Part shown: positions 1-7,389 of the stretch, one piece after another | How the letters are laid out: every line of letters starts with the position of its first letter | How positions within the stretch are numbered: the first letter of the stretch is position 1 | DNA from: an uncultured Candidatus Melainabacteria bacterium | GTDB taxonomy: Bacteria; Cyanobacteriota; Vampirovibrionia; Gastranaerophilales; Gastranaerophilaceae | Assembly (NCBI GenBank): GCA_934754855.1 | Contig: CAKVJR010000058.1 | Span: forward strand, 1 to 10,288 | DNA: 10,288 nt | Direction: 5' to 3' | The notes under the pieces: model-generated | Told to the model about the DNA's origin: nothing | The model's database searches: none | What the model saw: the letters and a program-made list of their open reading frames with translations, nothing else | Program-made: the position numbers and the translations under genes

Positions 1-270
1 GTATTGAGAAAAAATCTTGCTTCCGCAAAGGGTGAGGCTCCCGCAACTCCCGTAAAAGTTCAAATTAAAATGTCTGATACGGGTAATTTGCAAGATGTTA
101 TAATCTTAAAATCATGCGGAAATACCCAAGTTGATGAAATTGTATTACAAAGTGTTAAACAAACGGTAGAGGCATGCCCGTTCCCCGAACTTGCCGAAAA
201 TACTTTGAAAGCAAACCAAAAAGCAACGGGCGGTAATACCGTGAAAATGTCGTTAACAGTTACATTCTAA
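1..270 (+). CDS. TonB/TolA-type C-terminal domain protein (3' end only)
   Basis: The frame is open from the first base of the window, so only the last 89 residues are seen; the TTG at 4 is probably not the real start. The visible part is a short Ala/Pro-containing linker followed by a TonB C-terminal-like fold. That fold shows a beta strand (VKVQIKM), the family-typical turn 'DTGNLQDV', the 'KSCG' segment in place of the usual KSSG, 'VDEIVLQSV', and the proline-containing 'CPFPE' motif. In TonB and TolA this periplasmic domain contacts outer-membrane partners and transmits energy from the inner membrane; in other proteins it is an adaptor. The N-terminal membrane anchor that would decide between these is outside the window. 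Two cysteines (residues 39 and 59 of the visible part) could form a disulfide. The gene ends at TAA 268-270, with no clear terminator hairpin behind it. Confidence 0.7.
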   Translation, partial: VLRKNLASAKGEAPATPVKVQIKMSDTGNLQDVIILKSCGNTQVDEIVLQSVKQTVEACPFPELAENTLKANQKATGGNTVKMSLTVTF

Positions 271-276
271 CTTTAA

Positions 277-306
277 TTTTCATTTTATCGGGCTTTATGT
301 TATGAT
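277..306 (+). promoter_or_regulatory. possible promoter for the sigma-like/ATPase operon
   Basis: A TATGAT hexamer at 301-306 resembles a -10 box. A poor -35 candidate (TTTTCA, 277-282) lies 18 bases upstream. It sits in the 67-base gap after the TonB-domain gene and about 30 bases before the sigma-like start codon. The weak -35 makes this tentative; read-through from the upstream gene is equally possible. Confidence 0.3.
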
Positions 307-337
307 TTCAGTAACAGATAACTCATGAGAATCGGTT

Positions 338-952
338 ATGGGACTGGAACTTGACGAACAAAGACGCCTGATAGAGAAATTTGTCAGGTCGAATATAAAA
401 TTTAACGGAAACGAAGATTTATTGGAAGACTTCTGTAATGAAGCCTTCCAAAAGTCGTATATTGTTTTTAACAGCAGTTCGTCAATTCAGAAAATTGAAA
501 GTTATGTTCAAAAAGTCGTAAACACTTCAATAATAAGCGTTTTGAAAGATTCCGGACGTTTGAAGAGAAATTCGGCAGGTCGCTACGAAAGACATAGAGA
601 ACTCCCTCTTGAAGAAGAACGTTTCCAACTTCCCGAGGTCGAAGAGCCGGTTCAGGAAACTGTCGTTTACACAGAACCGTCTTCAAAAAAATATACTTAC
701 GATATTGAAGATCCCAAAATCGGAATTGAAGACAAACTTATCAGAAAAGAGTTGCTTCAAAAAATTGCCGATGCCGTTTGTGTAGTTCACAGTGACAACC
801 CCGGCAAGTGCTATCTTGAGATTTATCAGGCACGATACATTCGTGGAATGAAACAAAGAGAAATCAGTTCTCTCTTGAATATTTCTCAATCGGAAGTCAG
901 CAAAAGACTTCTCGAATTATCGAAGTTAATTAAATTTCGTATCGATACATAG
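338..952 (+). CDS. divergent sigma-70-like (ECF-like) transcription factor
   Basis: This 204-residue protein is read as a sigma-factor-like regulator that would direct RNA polymerase to particular promoters. The first 80 or so residues resemble sigma region 2: a helical segment with an acidic 'EDLLEDFCNEAFQ' patch, then 'IESYVQKVVNTSIISVLKD' and a basic 'RLKR', in the order seen in ECF sigma factors. Residues about 85-135 form an acidic, Pro/Glu-rich linker longer than usual. The last 40 residues hold a helix-turn-helix like region 4 ('MKQREISSLLNISQSEVSKRL', about 171-191). ATG 338 is preceded only by a weak GAGA seven bases upstream. The stop (950-952) is eight bases before the next gene, so the two are almost certainly co-transcribed. 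No anti-sigma factor is visible; the neighbouring ATPase may be its partner. It could instead be a general HTH regulator, since the region 2 match is weak. Confidence 0.6.
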   Translation: MGLELDEQRRLIEKFVRSNIKFNGNEDLLEDFCNEAFQKSYIVFNSSSSIQKIESYVQKVVNTSIISVLKDSGRLKRNSAGRYERHRELPLEEERFQLPEVEEPVQETVVYTEPSSKKYTYDIEDPKIGIEDKLIRKELLQKIADAVCVVHSDNPGKCYLEIYQARYIRGMKQREISSLLNISQSEVSKRLLELSKLIKFRIDT

Positions 953-960
953 AAAAAATT

Positions 961-3900
961 ATGAGTCAAAAAATTTGTCCGAAATGTAAAAAGCCCGTTA
1001 ACGACAATGCGATAAGATGTCCGCATTGTAATATGCGTTTGAAAGTTATTTGCCCGACTTGTAACACGGCAAATCTTTTCGGTTTGGATTCTTGTACAAA
1101 TTGCGGTACCATTCTCATCAAATATTGCGAAAATTGCGGAAGTGCAAACTTTCCCGATGCAAAAGAATGCAGAAAATGCCACACATCTTTTGAAGAAACG
1201 GTTTTGACTTTTGAAAAAAATCGCTCGAAAACTTTTTCAAAGTCTAACGAAAAAATTGAACCTCAAAAATCAACTTTATCTCAACAAACTCAACCTGTTC
1301 AGCCTGTTCAACCGCAAGCGGCTTCTCAATCTGAATTGCCGCAAGAGGAATACGTTGAAGATGCGATAATTCCAGAAAATCTTGCTTATCAGCCGCAAGA
1401 AGAGGTGATTGATGTTCCTGAAGAGGAAATCGTTGACGATAATCAAGATGATGATGTCGTTGAAGTTGACGATATTGACGTCTTTCAGGACGAAGAGCCT
1501 GAAGAAGAGGTCGTCGAGGAATTTGAATATGTTGAGGAAGAGGAAGTCATTGATGAAGAAGAACAGCCCGATTTTGTTCCCGCTGACGATAACAGTGACA
1601 TCGACAATGAGGAATATGAAGAAATTGAGTCGGAAGATGAACCTGTTGTAAAACAGGAAGTTCCCGAAATTTCTATCGATGAATTGCTCGCTCAAAGTGA
1701 AAATTCACTTGAGGAAGCAGAAATTGACGAAAATCAGGATATGGTTTTCTTTGATGATGCTCAACCGCTTCTTGAACAACTTTCAAATATTGTTCAAACC
1801 CAAAACAATGCCGTAATTGCGGCGGTTTGTGCCGAAGAAGGTATGGGCAAGTCCACAATTATTAAAACGTTTACCGATTCGTTAAATCAAAACGGAGTCG
1901 TTCCTATTTTGGCGGAATGCTCTGAGTCTGTTAAGGTTGCTCCTTTCGGCACAATCAGAGATTTTCTGTTGAAACTTTTGACGTTGCCTGATTTGCACCC
2001 TGATATTCAAACATTTTTTGGTGATGAAACAAAGCAACTTTTTGTTCAAAACTTTGAAACATTGAATGATGTTGAAATCGTAAACTTTATGAATTTCCTC
2101 TATCCTACAATGCATGCAGGTTTTGACAGCATTATCGATAACAGAAATATGACTTGTGCTTTGCTCGAAAAGATTTTCGTTTCAATTACATCGAAGAACA
2201 AGGCAGCGTTTATAATTGACGATTTCGATTATATTGATACCGCATCGTTTGAATTTATTGAAAACTTAATCAGAAAACAAATTATCAACAATCAAACAAA
2301 ACTCTTTATCACTTACCGTGAAAGAAAATCGGCGAGATTGTATTTCGACAAAGATATTGCAAAACAAGATATTTTCACGACGATGTATCTCAACAATCTC
2401 TCGGAAGAAGAAACTCAAACGTTAATCAAAAACTTTGCAAATACTCAGCAGGTTCCGACGGCGGTTAATTTTGCGATAAATGAAAAGGGAAAAGGAAACA
2501 TTTTCTTTACGGAACAATTCCTTGCTCTTCTTTTTGATGTCGGATATATGTTTATTAACGGCAATTCTATGAGTTTCAAGGAAGATGAGCCGTTACCGTT
2601 CTTGCCGAAGAATATTGAAGAAATTATTTCGTTAAGATACAAGGCTTTGAATGCTCAAGATTTGAAAGATGCTCTTATGACGGCATCAATTTTGGGTTAT
2701 AAGTTTGACAAGTCGGCGTTTGCGGCAATTGCGGACATTACGGAAGAGCAAACGACAGAACTCATGCAGCGTTTAGTCGATTTGATGTTAATTCAACCGT
2801 GTTCGGATTTTGAATATTGCTTCAAGAATATGACTTCTTGGTCGGTAATTTTCTCGGAAGCACACAATGATCCGAGATTTGGTGTAATTTGCAAAAAAGT
2901 TTTCTATATTTTGGGCAAATTTGCACTTTCAAATCCGATAATTAAAGCGTCGGTTGCAAAATATCGTGACGAGGCTGATGCAGCAACTCAAGCGTGGATT
3001 GATGTTTCTGGACTTTGCGGATATTTGGGCGACACATACATTTACGCCCTTGCTCTTGAACAATTCCTCATTTGCTCTAATTATGACGAAAATTCGGAAG
3101 AAATTTCCGATCTTCAGCAAGAGGCACTTGAAAAAATTGCAAAACTTATTTACAAGCAAGAACCCGAGAGAGCAAAGCAATATCTCAACGCTCCTATCGT
3201 TAATGCGAGAGAAAATTCTGATATCGTCAAACTCATTGACCTTTGCGGTTACATGATAAAAATCTGTTATCAACTTTCGGACAACAACGGTGTTTGCGAA
3301 ACTGTCGATATGATTATTAATGCGGCAGGAGAAGAAATTTCTCCGTTGGAAAAATCGTTGATTTTGTCGAGAAAATTGACCGCTTTATTCAACGAAGGAA
3401 ATTGCGAAGAGGGCATAAACCTTGCTAACAATGATATTCTCCCCATTCTTGAAGAAGAATTGGCTAAGAATAATGACCCCGAATTCTCTCAAAGATTGTT
3501 TACGACTTGGTTTGATACCTCGATGGCTCTTGTGAAACTTTATGCACTTCAAGGTAATTCAAAATCAATCGAAATTGTCGAAAATACTTCTGAAATCTTG
3601 CAAATGAACAACATCGAAGATGTTATTTACACGATAAAATTATCTTTGGTAAAAGCGTTTGCGTTGACGGTTATCGGAAAAATTCAGGAATCTGTCGGCA
3701 TTTTGAAATCGATTGAGCAAATTCCCGAGTACGACAATCCCCAATTTATTTTGGAACGCAATCTGATTTTCTCGTTGAATTTGGTATTCTCAAATGTTAC
3801 GGACGGCTTGAGAGAAATTTTGTTTGAATATGCAAAATATTCCGAAAACGCAAATGACAAATTCGGTAAACATATTTACAAATTAATGCTCGCTTGGTTG

Positions 3901-4428
3901 ACTTACTCAGAGGGTGAATATGTCAAGGCTAACAACATTTTCGACGAAGAATTGACGTATTACGCTCAAGAAAAAATCGTAACAGGTGCGTTGATTTCAT
4001 GGTTGTTTATTTCGAAAAATGCACTTGCGATAGCAGGAGTGGAAAGTGCCGAACACGTTGCGATGAAAGCACTTGAAGTCGCTCAAAATCCGAAATTCTC
4101 ACAATATCATATTGCGGTTTATCTCCAAAAATTGGTTGCGGAAATTAATCTCGCAAAAGGTGATGCAAGTGCCGCTAAAATGTACCTCGAAAAGGGCATG
4201 TTGATTGCTAAACAGTTCGGTCTTGACCTCGCTCAAATCGAATTGTACAGAACTTATGTGAAGTTCCTCGAAAATACACTTGCTCAAGCAAAAGGTGCCG
4301 AAAGAGCAGATATCGCAAATAAAATCGAAAATACATACAAATCAATTCTCGAAGATGCTGAAAAATTGAAAGTTCCGGGATTGGTTGAGTCAGTCAAAAA
4401 CGACTATGCGGCTCTCTCCGCAACGTGA
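961..4428 (+). CDS. triple zinc-ribbon / STAND-type ATPase / helical-repeat protein
   Basis: This is a 1155-residue, probably cytoplasmic, signalling-type protein. Residues 6-73 carry three CxxC...CxxC zinc ribbons (Cys 6/9/20/23, 31/34/45/48, 56/59/70/73). A Gln/Pro stretch (about 103-123) leads into a strongly acidic, low-complexity region (about 129-247), probably disordered. The ATPase core follows. Its Walker A is AEEGMGKST (291-299, Lys297), with Ala where the first Gly is usual, and its Walker B is AAFIIDD (415-421). This layout resembles the AAA_16/STAND ATPases of MalT-like regulators and cyclase-associated ATPases. From about 560 to the end the protein is helical with TPR-like repeats (for example around 1040-1110), a likely ligand- or protein-binding scaffold. 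I see no cyclase, kinase or DNA-binding effector domain. It starts eight bases after the sigma-like gene without a clear Shine-Dalgarno, which suggests coupled translation. The architecture is well supported; the role is unknown. Confidence 0.75.
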   Translation: MSQKICPKCKKPVNDNAIRCPHCNMRLKVICPTCNTANLFGLDSCTNCGTILIKYCENCGSANFPDAKECRKCHTSFEETVLTFEKNRSKTFSKSNEKIEPQKSTLSQQTQPVQPVQPQAASQSELPQEEYVEDAIIPENLAYQPQEEVIDVPEEEIVDDNQDDDVVEVDDIDVFQDEEPEEEVVEEFEYVEEEEVIDEEEQPDFVPADDNSDIDNEEYEEIESEDEPVVKQEVPEISIDELLAQSENSLEEAEIDENQDMVFFDDAQPLLEQLSNIVQTQNNAVIAAVCAEEGMGKSTIIKTFTDSLNQNGVVPILAECSESVKVAPFGTIRDFLLKLLTLPDLHPDIQTFFGDETKQLFVQNFETLNDVEIVNFMNFLYPTMHAGFDSIIDNRNMTCALLEKIFVSITSKNKAAFIIDDFDYIDTASFEFIENLIRKQIINNQTKLFITYRERKSARLYFDKDIAKQDIFTTMYLNNLSEEETQTLIKNFANTQQVPTAVNFAINEKGKGNIFFTEQFLALLFDVGYMFINGNSMSFKEDEPLPFLPKNIEEIISLRYKALNAQDLKDALMTASILGYKFDKSAFAAIADITEEQTTELMQRLVDLMLIQPCSDFEYCFKNMTSWSVIFSEAHNDPRFGVICKKVFYILGKFALSNPIIKASVAKYRDEADAATQAWIDVSGLCGYLGDTYIYALALEQFLICSNYDENSEEISDLQQEALEKIAKLIYKQEPERAKQYLNAPIVNARENSDIVKLIDLCGYMIKICYQLSDNNGVCETVDMIINAAGEEISPLEKSLILSRKLTALFNEGNCEEGINLANNDILPILEEELAKNNDPEFSQRLFTTWFDTSMALVKLYALQGNSKSIEIVENTSEILQMNNIEDVIYTIKLSLVKAFALTVIGKIQESVGILKSIEQIPEYDNPQFILERNLIFSLNLVFSNVTDGLREILFEYAKYSENANDKFGKHIYKLMLAWLTYSEGEYVKANNIFDEELTYYAQEKIVTGALISWLFISKNALAIAGVESAEHVAMKALEVAQNPKFSQYHIAVYLQKLVAEINLAKGDASAAKMYLEKGMLIAKQFGLDLAQIELYRTYVKFLENTLAQAKGAERADIANKIENTYKSILEDAEKLKVPGLVESVKNDYAALSAT

Positions 4429-4432
4429 TAAA

Positions 4433-4463
4433 AACGTTATAAAAGTGTTATGAACGTTATTTT
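4433..4463 (+). terminator. hairpin after the ATPase gene
   Basis: AACGTTATAA (4433-4442) can pair with TTAT plus AACGTT (4448-4451 and 4453-4458), with one bulged G and a five-base loop. ATTTT follows. It begins five bases after the ATPase stop codon and lies between two convergent genes. The stem is AT-rich and the T-run short, so termination would be weak. Confidence 0.45.
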
Positions 4464-4485
4464 CGATAACTATCAGATTTTTAGA

Positions 4486-5985
4486 TTATCTTTTGGTTAA
4501 TTTGATGTGCAGATTTTGACATTCAACATCGCCGCTGCCTTTGTAATTCATGTGAATTTCGTTGGTATCGACGGTCAGATAATTTCTGTTTTTAAATGCG
4601 TATGTCAAAATTTCATAAGGTTTTATGTCCAATGCCAATGCCTGATTTAAAATGCGTTTGGACATTTTATTTGTGGGGTCAAAAGTTACCCAACCGTATT
4701 CGGGAATATAGGCTTCAACCCAAGCGTGACCGAAGTTTGAAAGTCTTTCCATATCGATAAACGGAATATCAAATCCGTAAACAACTCTCGCAGGAATCCC
4801 TTTTGTTCGACAAAAAGCAGTCATAAGGTCAGCAAATTCCATACAAACACCCTTTTTCGAGTGCAAAGCGGCTATCGCACCTTTGTTTTTGCCGATTTCA
4901 CTGTCTTTGTATTCAAGATTGGTGACTACATAATCGTAAATGTTTTTTACCGTATCCAAGTCATTTGTTGCTTTCGGAATGAATTTCGCCGAGGTGGTTT
5001 TAATAAATTTATCATTCGATTCGATATTAGGCTCGGGACTTGTGTAACGTTCTTGTTCTTCTGGAGTCAGTTCGCCGTCAATGTTTTTGCCCAATCTTTG
5101 GGCAATGTCGGGGGTGTAGGTGTGGACTTTCGCAAAGCCCGCAATGTGAAGTTGCAGTGAGCCTTTCGGGTTTTGCAATCTGACAACTGCATATTTTCCG
5201 TCATCTCTCTGTTCGATTTTCTCAGGCGTCGGAACAATTACCAATTGGTCTATTTCCTGTCTGTATGGTATGTTTTCGGGGATTTTGAACGACAAAAGAA
5301 CTTCTTTCAAATCACCCTTGAAAAATACATCTCTCGATATATCAAATTTAAACCGTTCTCCCGGTTTAAATATGGATTTGTTCGGAATAATTCGCAACTC
5401 TTCAATCTTGTGTGTTGACACCTTTCTTTCCATTATCACATCGGTATAATCGGATTTTCTGCTCGCTCCTAAAAATGCGATTGCGAAAAAACTTACCAAA
5501 ACTAAAATAACCACAATGCCCGCAATTTTGATGTTTTTTTTGAAAGATTTTATTTCCTCATCATCTTCTTCAATTTCTTCTTCGATTTTTGGCTTATTTA
5601 TTGCCTTTTGGGTTTGAGATTTGAAATTGTGAACGTTTTGTTTGTTCTCAAAATTCTTGTTAACTTTTTGTTTACTCTCAAACTTTTGTTGTGGCTCGAA
5701 ATCGTTGTCATAACTTTGTCGAGGTTCAAAATCGTGCTGTTGGTCATTATTGAAATTTTGTTGAGATTGAAAATTTGACTCAAAATTATTGTCATAACTT
5801 TGTTGCGACTCGAAATCGTTGCCGTAACTTTGTTGAGGTTCAAAATCACCGTTAAAAGACTGTTGAGGCTCAAGGTTATTGTTATTATTTCTTGAAAATT
5901 GTTCAAATGAGAAGTTTTGTTGCGGTTCAAAGCCATTCATAGGCTCAAAATCTCTATGCTCTTCTATCGGTTCAAAATTATCCAT
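4486..5985 (-). CDS. membrane-anchored transglutaminase-like protein with Gln/Asn-rich repeat tail
   Basis: This 499-residue protein has three parts. Residues 1-130 are rich in Gln, Asn and Phe and carry imperfect 10-residue repeats of the form FEPQQSYGND. An acidic patch (134-143) and a lysine cluster then precede a single membrane span (about 154-173). The remainder is a beta-rich region followed by a transglutaminase-like core. The core shows the catalytic triad in the usual order: Cys381 in GVCMEFA, His420 in GHAW, and Asp436 in FDPTN. Bacterial members of this fold act as peptidases, amidases or cross-linkers of proteins or peptidoglycan; which applies here cannot be read from sequence. 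The lysines before the span favour N-tail inside and catalytic domain outside, though Arg and Lys also follow it. ATG 5985 has an AGGA Shine-Dalgarno at the right distance (5993-5996) and its own strong promoter. It converges on the ATPase gene. Confidence 0.85.
   Translation of the reverse strand: MDNFEPIEEHRDFEPMNGFEPQQNFSFEQFSRNNNNNLEPQQSFNGDFEPQQSYGNDFESQQSYDNNFESNFQSQQNFNNDQQHDFEPRQSYDNDFEPQQKFESKQKVNKNFENKQNVHNFKSQTQKAINKPKIEEEIEEDDEEIKSFKKNIKIAGIVVILVLVSFFAIAFLGASRKSDYTDVIMERKVSTHKIEELRIIPNKSIFKPGERFKFDISRDVFFKGDLKEVLLSFKIPENIPYRQEIDQLVIVPTPEKIEQRDDGKYAVVRLQNPKGSLQLHIAGFAKVHTYTPDIAQRLGKNIDGELTPEEQERYTSPEPNIESNDKFIKTTSAKFIPKATNDLDTVKNIYDYVVTNLEYKDSEIGKNKGAIAALHSKKGVCMEFADLMTAFCRTKGIPARVVYGFDIPFIDMERLSNFGHAWVEAYIPEYGWVTFDPTNKMSKRILNQALALDIKPYEILTYAFKNRNYLTVDTNEIHMNYKGSGDVECQNLHIKLTKR
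5686..5874 (-). repeat. imperfect 30-bp tandem repeat encoding 10-residue units
   Basis: Within the transglutaminase-like gene, residues 38-100 are built of units such as LEPQQSFNGD, FEPQQSYGND, FESQQSYDNN and FEPRQSYDND, with one longer, degenerate unit in the middle. At DNA level this is a 30-bp minisatellite with third-base differences between copies. The shorter motif FEP also recurs at residues 13 and 19. In-frame copy-number change would lengthen or shorten the tail without disturbing the catalytic domain. Confidence 0.8.
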
Positions 5986-6023
5986 TTATAAATCCTAAAA
6001 TATTCATTACAATCCTTTATTTT

Positions 6024-6052
6024 ATTATACAAAAAAATCGCCGATTTGTTAA
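6024..6052 (-). promoter_or_regulatory. sigma-70 promoter of the transglutaminase-like gene
   Basis: On the minus strand TTAACA (6047-6052) and a perfect TATAAT (6024-6029) are separated by exactly 17 bases. The expected start of transcription leaves an untranslated leader of about 30 bases before ATG 5985, which contains the AGGA ribosome site. The -35 box overlaps the loop and stem of the preceding terminator. Confidence 0.7.
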
Positions 6053-6068
6053 ATTTCAAATCGGCGAT
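6031..6068 (-). terminator. Rho-independent terminator of the HNH gene
   Basis: A perfect 12-bp inverted repeat (ATCGCCGATTTG, 6037-6048, and its complement at 6057-6068) encloses an eight-base loop. On the minus strand it is followed by a run of T (complement of the A-run 6031-6037). It lies about 30 bases after the HNH stop codon, as expected for an intrinsic terminator acting on minus-strand transcripts. Confidence 0.85.
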
Positions 6069-6099
6069 AAATTAGTGTGTAATAGTTTTTCAGTTTTTG

Positions 6100-7266
6100 T
6101 TATGCTTTTTCGTATTCTTTTTCTTTTTCTTGTTTTTCAATTTCCTTAGAAACATTTACGATTTCACCGTGTCTTGCTCTGTTTCTGAGTTCTTGAATTT
6201 TTTGTTTATCGAGAACTTTAAGTTCCATTCTTCCGTCAGATTCTTTAGAAAGAGTTGCTTTAATTTTTGTGCCGTAATCGTCATATTTGTTATCGATTTT
6301 GCCGTCAACGATTTGTTGTTGGAACCATTCGATGTGTTTTTGAGCGTTTACGGGGTATTCAGGGTGAACTTCAAGCCATTTGAGGTAAGACATATTTCCT
6401 CTCGGGTGGTTGCATTCGCCACATTCTGCAAGGTAGTTGTCAGTATCGTTTTTACCGCCCAATGAGTGTGGGTGTACGTGTTCGATTGTTTGAGTCGATT
6501 CTTTTAACAATTCGTTGAAAATACCCGTATTGTCTTTGCAAGCAACTTTATTAAAATGTTTCATTGCTTTTTCTGTATTTTGTGGAAGTTCCATTGCAGA
6601 ATTGATTACCATATCGTAACTTACGGGGTCGATTTCCCCTCTTTCTTGCATGCCCGATAATTTTTCAGTAAATGCAATTCTGTCGATTTTGCCTTGTGCA
6701 ACTTTTTCTTTTTCTTGAGCAATCAACTTAGAAACGGCGTTGTCTTCACCCATATTTGCTTTTGCAATTTCGTTTGTTTTGTCCAAAACGCCTTGGCAAT
6801 AGTTTTTCAATTTACCTTGGAAATCTTTTCCGATTTCTTGTATTGCACCTTTTGCGTCCATTCCGGGTTTTTTAGCCGCTTCAATTGCAATCATTCCTGC
6901 GATTGTGCCTTGATTGCTTCTGAAATAATCTTTATCTTGGTTAATTTTATCTGCTAATTTGTCGCCCTTATTTCTTGCGAATGAACTTGCAACCTTGTTG
7001 AGGTCTTTTTGCAAAATCATTCTTCCGCCGCAGCAGCAGCAAGGAACATCTGCAATTTGTTTTGTTACAAACTTACCTGTTGAGCAGTTAAAACCGAATG
7101 AAACTGCTTGTCCGCCCATAAAATATGAACGAAGTGCAGCACCTGAATTTGCTTCCGACATTTGAGGCTGAACTGATTGAGGAGCCGCTTTTTTATCCAT
7201 TGCAACTTTTTGTTCGTTTTGAACATGATTCACTGTCATTACTGCTGAAATAGGGGCAATAGCCAT
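6100..7266 (-). CDS. HNH-nuclease-fold protein with N-terminal CCCC knuckle
   Basis: From the preferred ATG 7266 this is a 388-residue protein beginning MAIAPIS. A run of four cysteines in PCCCCGG (Cys76-79) comes first. A long, charged, mostly helical region (about 85-255) follows, then an HNH core: Glu262-His263 in IEHVHPHSLGG, Asn277 in the TDNYL segment, and CGECNHPRGN (Cys282, Cys285, Asn286, His287). This matches the order of HNH endonucleases (EH...N...CxxCN). The CCCC knuckle may supply the other half of the zinc site, which usually lies just before the HNH core but here would be about 180 residues away. The C-terminal tail is Glu/Lys-rich. No secretion signal, immunity gene, methylase or phage gene is nearby, so neither a toxin nor a restriction role is supported. 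A TTG at 7326 would add 20 residues in frame, but ATG 7266 is the more natural start. The gene ends before a strong terminator. Confidence 0.75.
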   Translation of the reverse strand: MAIAPISAVMTVNHVQNEQKVAMDKKAAPQSVQPQMSEANSGAALRSYFMGGQAVSFGFNCSTGKFVTKQIADVPCCCCGGRMILQKDLNKVASSFARNKGDKLADKINQDKDYFRSNQGTIAGMIAIEAAKKPGMDAKGAIQEIGKDFQGKLKNYCQGVLDKTNEIAKANMGEDNAVSKLIAQEKEKVAQGKIDRIAFTEKLSGMQERGEIDPVSYDMVINSAMELPQNTEKAMKHFNKVACKDNTGIFNELLKESTQTIEHVHPHSLGGKNDTDNYLAECGECNHPRGNMSYLKWLEVHPEYPVNAQKHIEWFQQQIVDGKIDNKYDDYGTKIKATLSKESDGRMELKVLDKQKIQELRNRARHGEIVNVSKEIEKQEKEKEYEKA

Positions 7267-7270
7267 TTTT

Positions 7271-7306
7271 AACACACTTTCTTTTAAAACTAAAAACACA
7301 CTTTCT
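7271..7306 (-). repeat. 12-bp direct repeat in the HNH gene leader
   Basis: AACACACTTTCT occurs exactly at 7271-7282 and 7295-7306, a 24-base period. On the minus strand each copy reads AGAAAGTGTGTT; the copy nearer ATG 7266 supplies the only weak purine-rich ribosome site. The period is a multiple of three, so it fits either a leader or the optional N-terminal extension from TTG 7326. Confidence 0.6.
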
Positions 7307-7389
7307 GTCTTTTTAATAACCCTCAAGATTTTTTATTGCCATGTTTTTGTTCAAATATTACGAAATATTAATTTTGATGTGTCAGTTAC

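Noticed and set aside
961..4428. Adenylate/guanylate cyclase assignment, because of the cyclase-associated-type ATPase and helical repeats.
   Set aside because: No cyclase catalytic domain is visible anywhere in the 1155 residues; the N-terminus holds zinc ribbons instead.
5598..5936. Long open frame on the minus strand within the repeat tail, offset from the transglutaminase-like gene.
   Set aside because: It is a by-product of the repetitive, AT-rich sequence; the overlapping frame has a clear start, membrane span and catalytic triad.
6100..7266. HNH protein as a secreted toxin, homing endonuclease or restriction enzyme.
   Set aside because: There is no immunity gene, secretion signal, intron, methyltransferase or phage gene nearby; only the fold can be supported.
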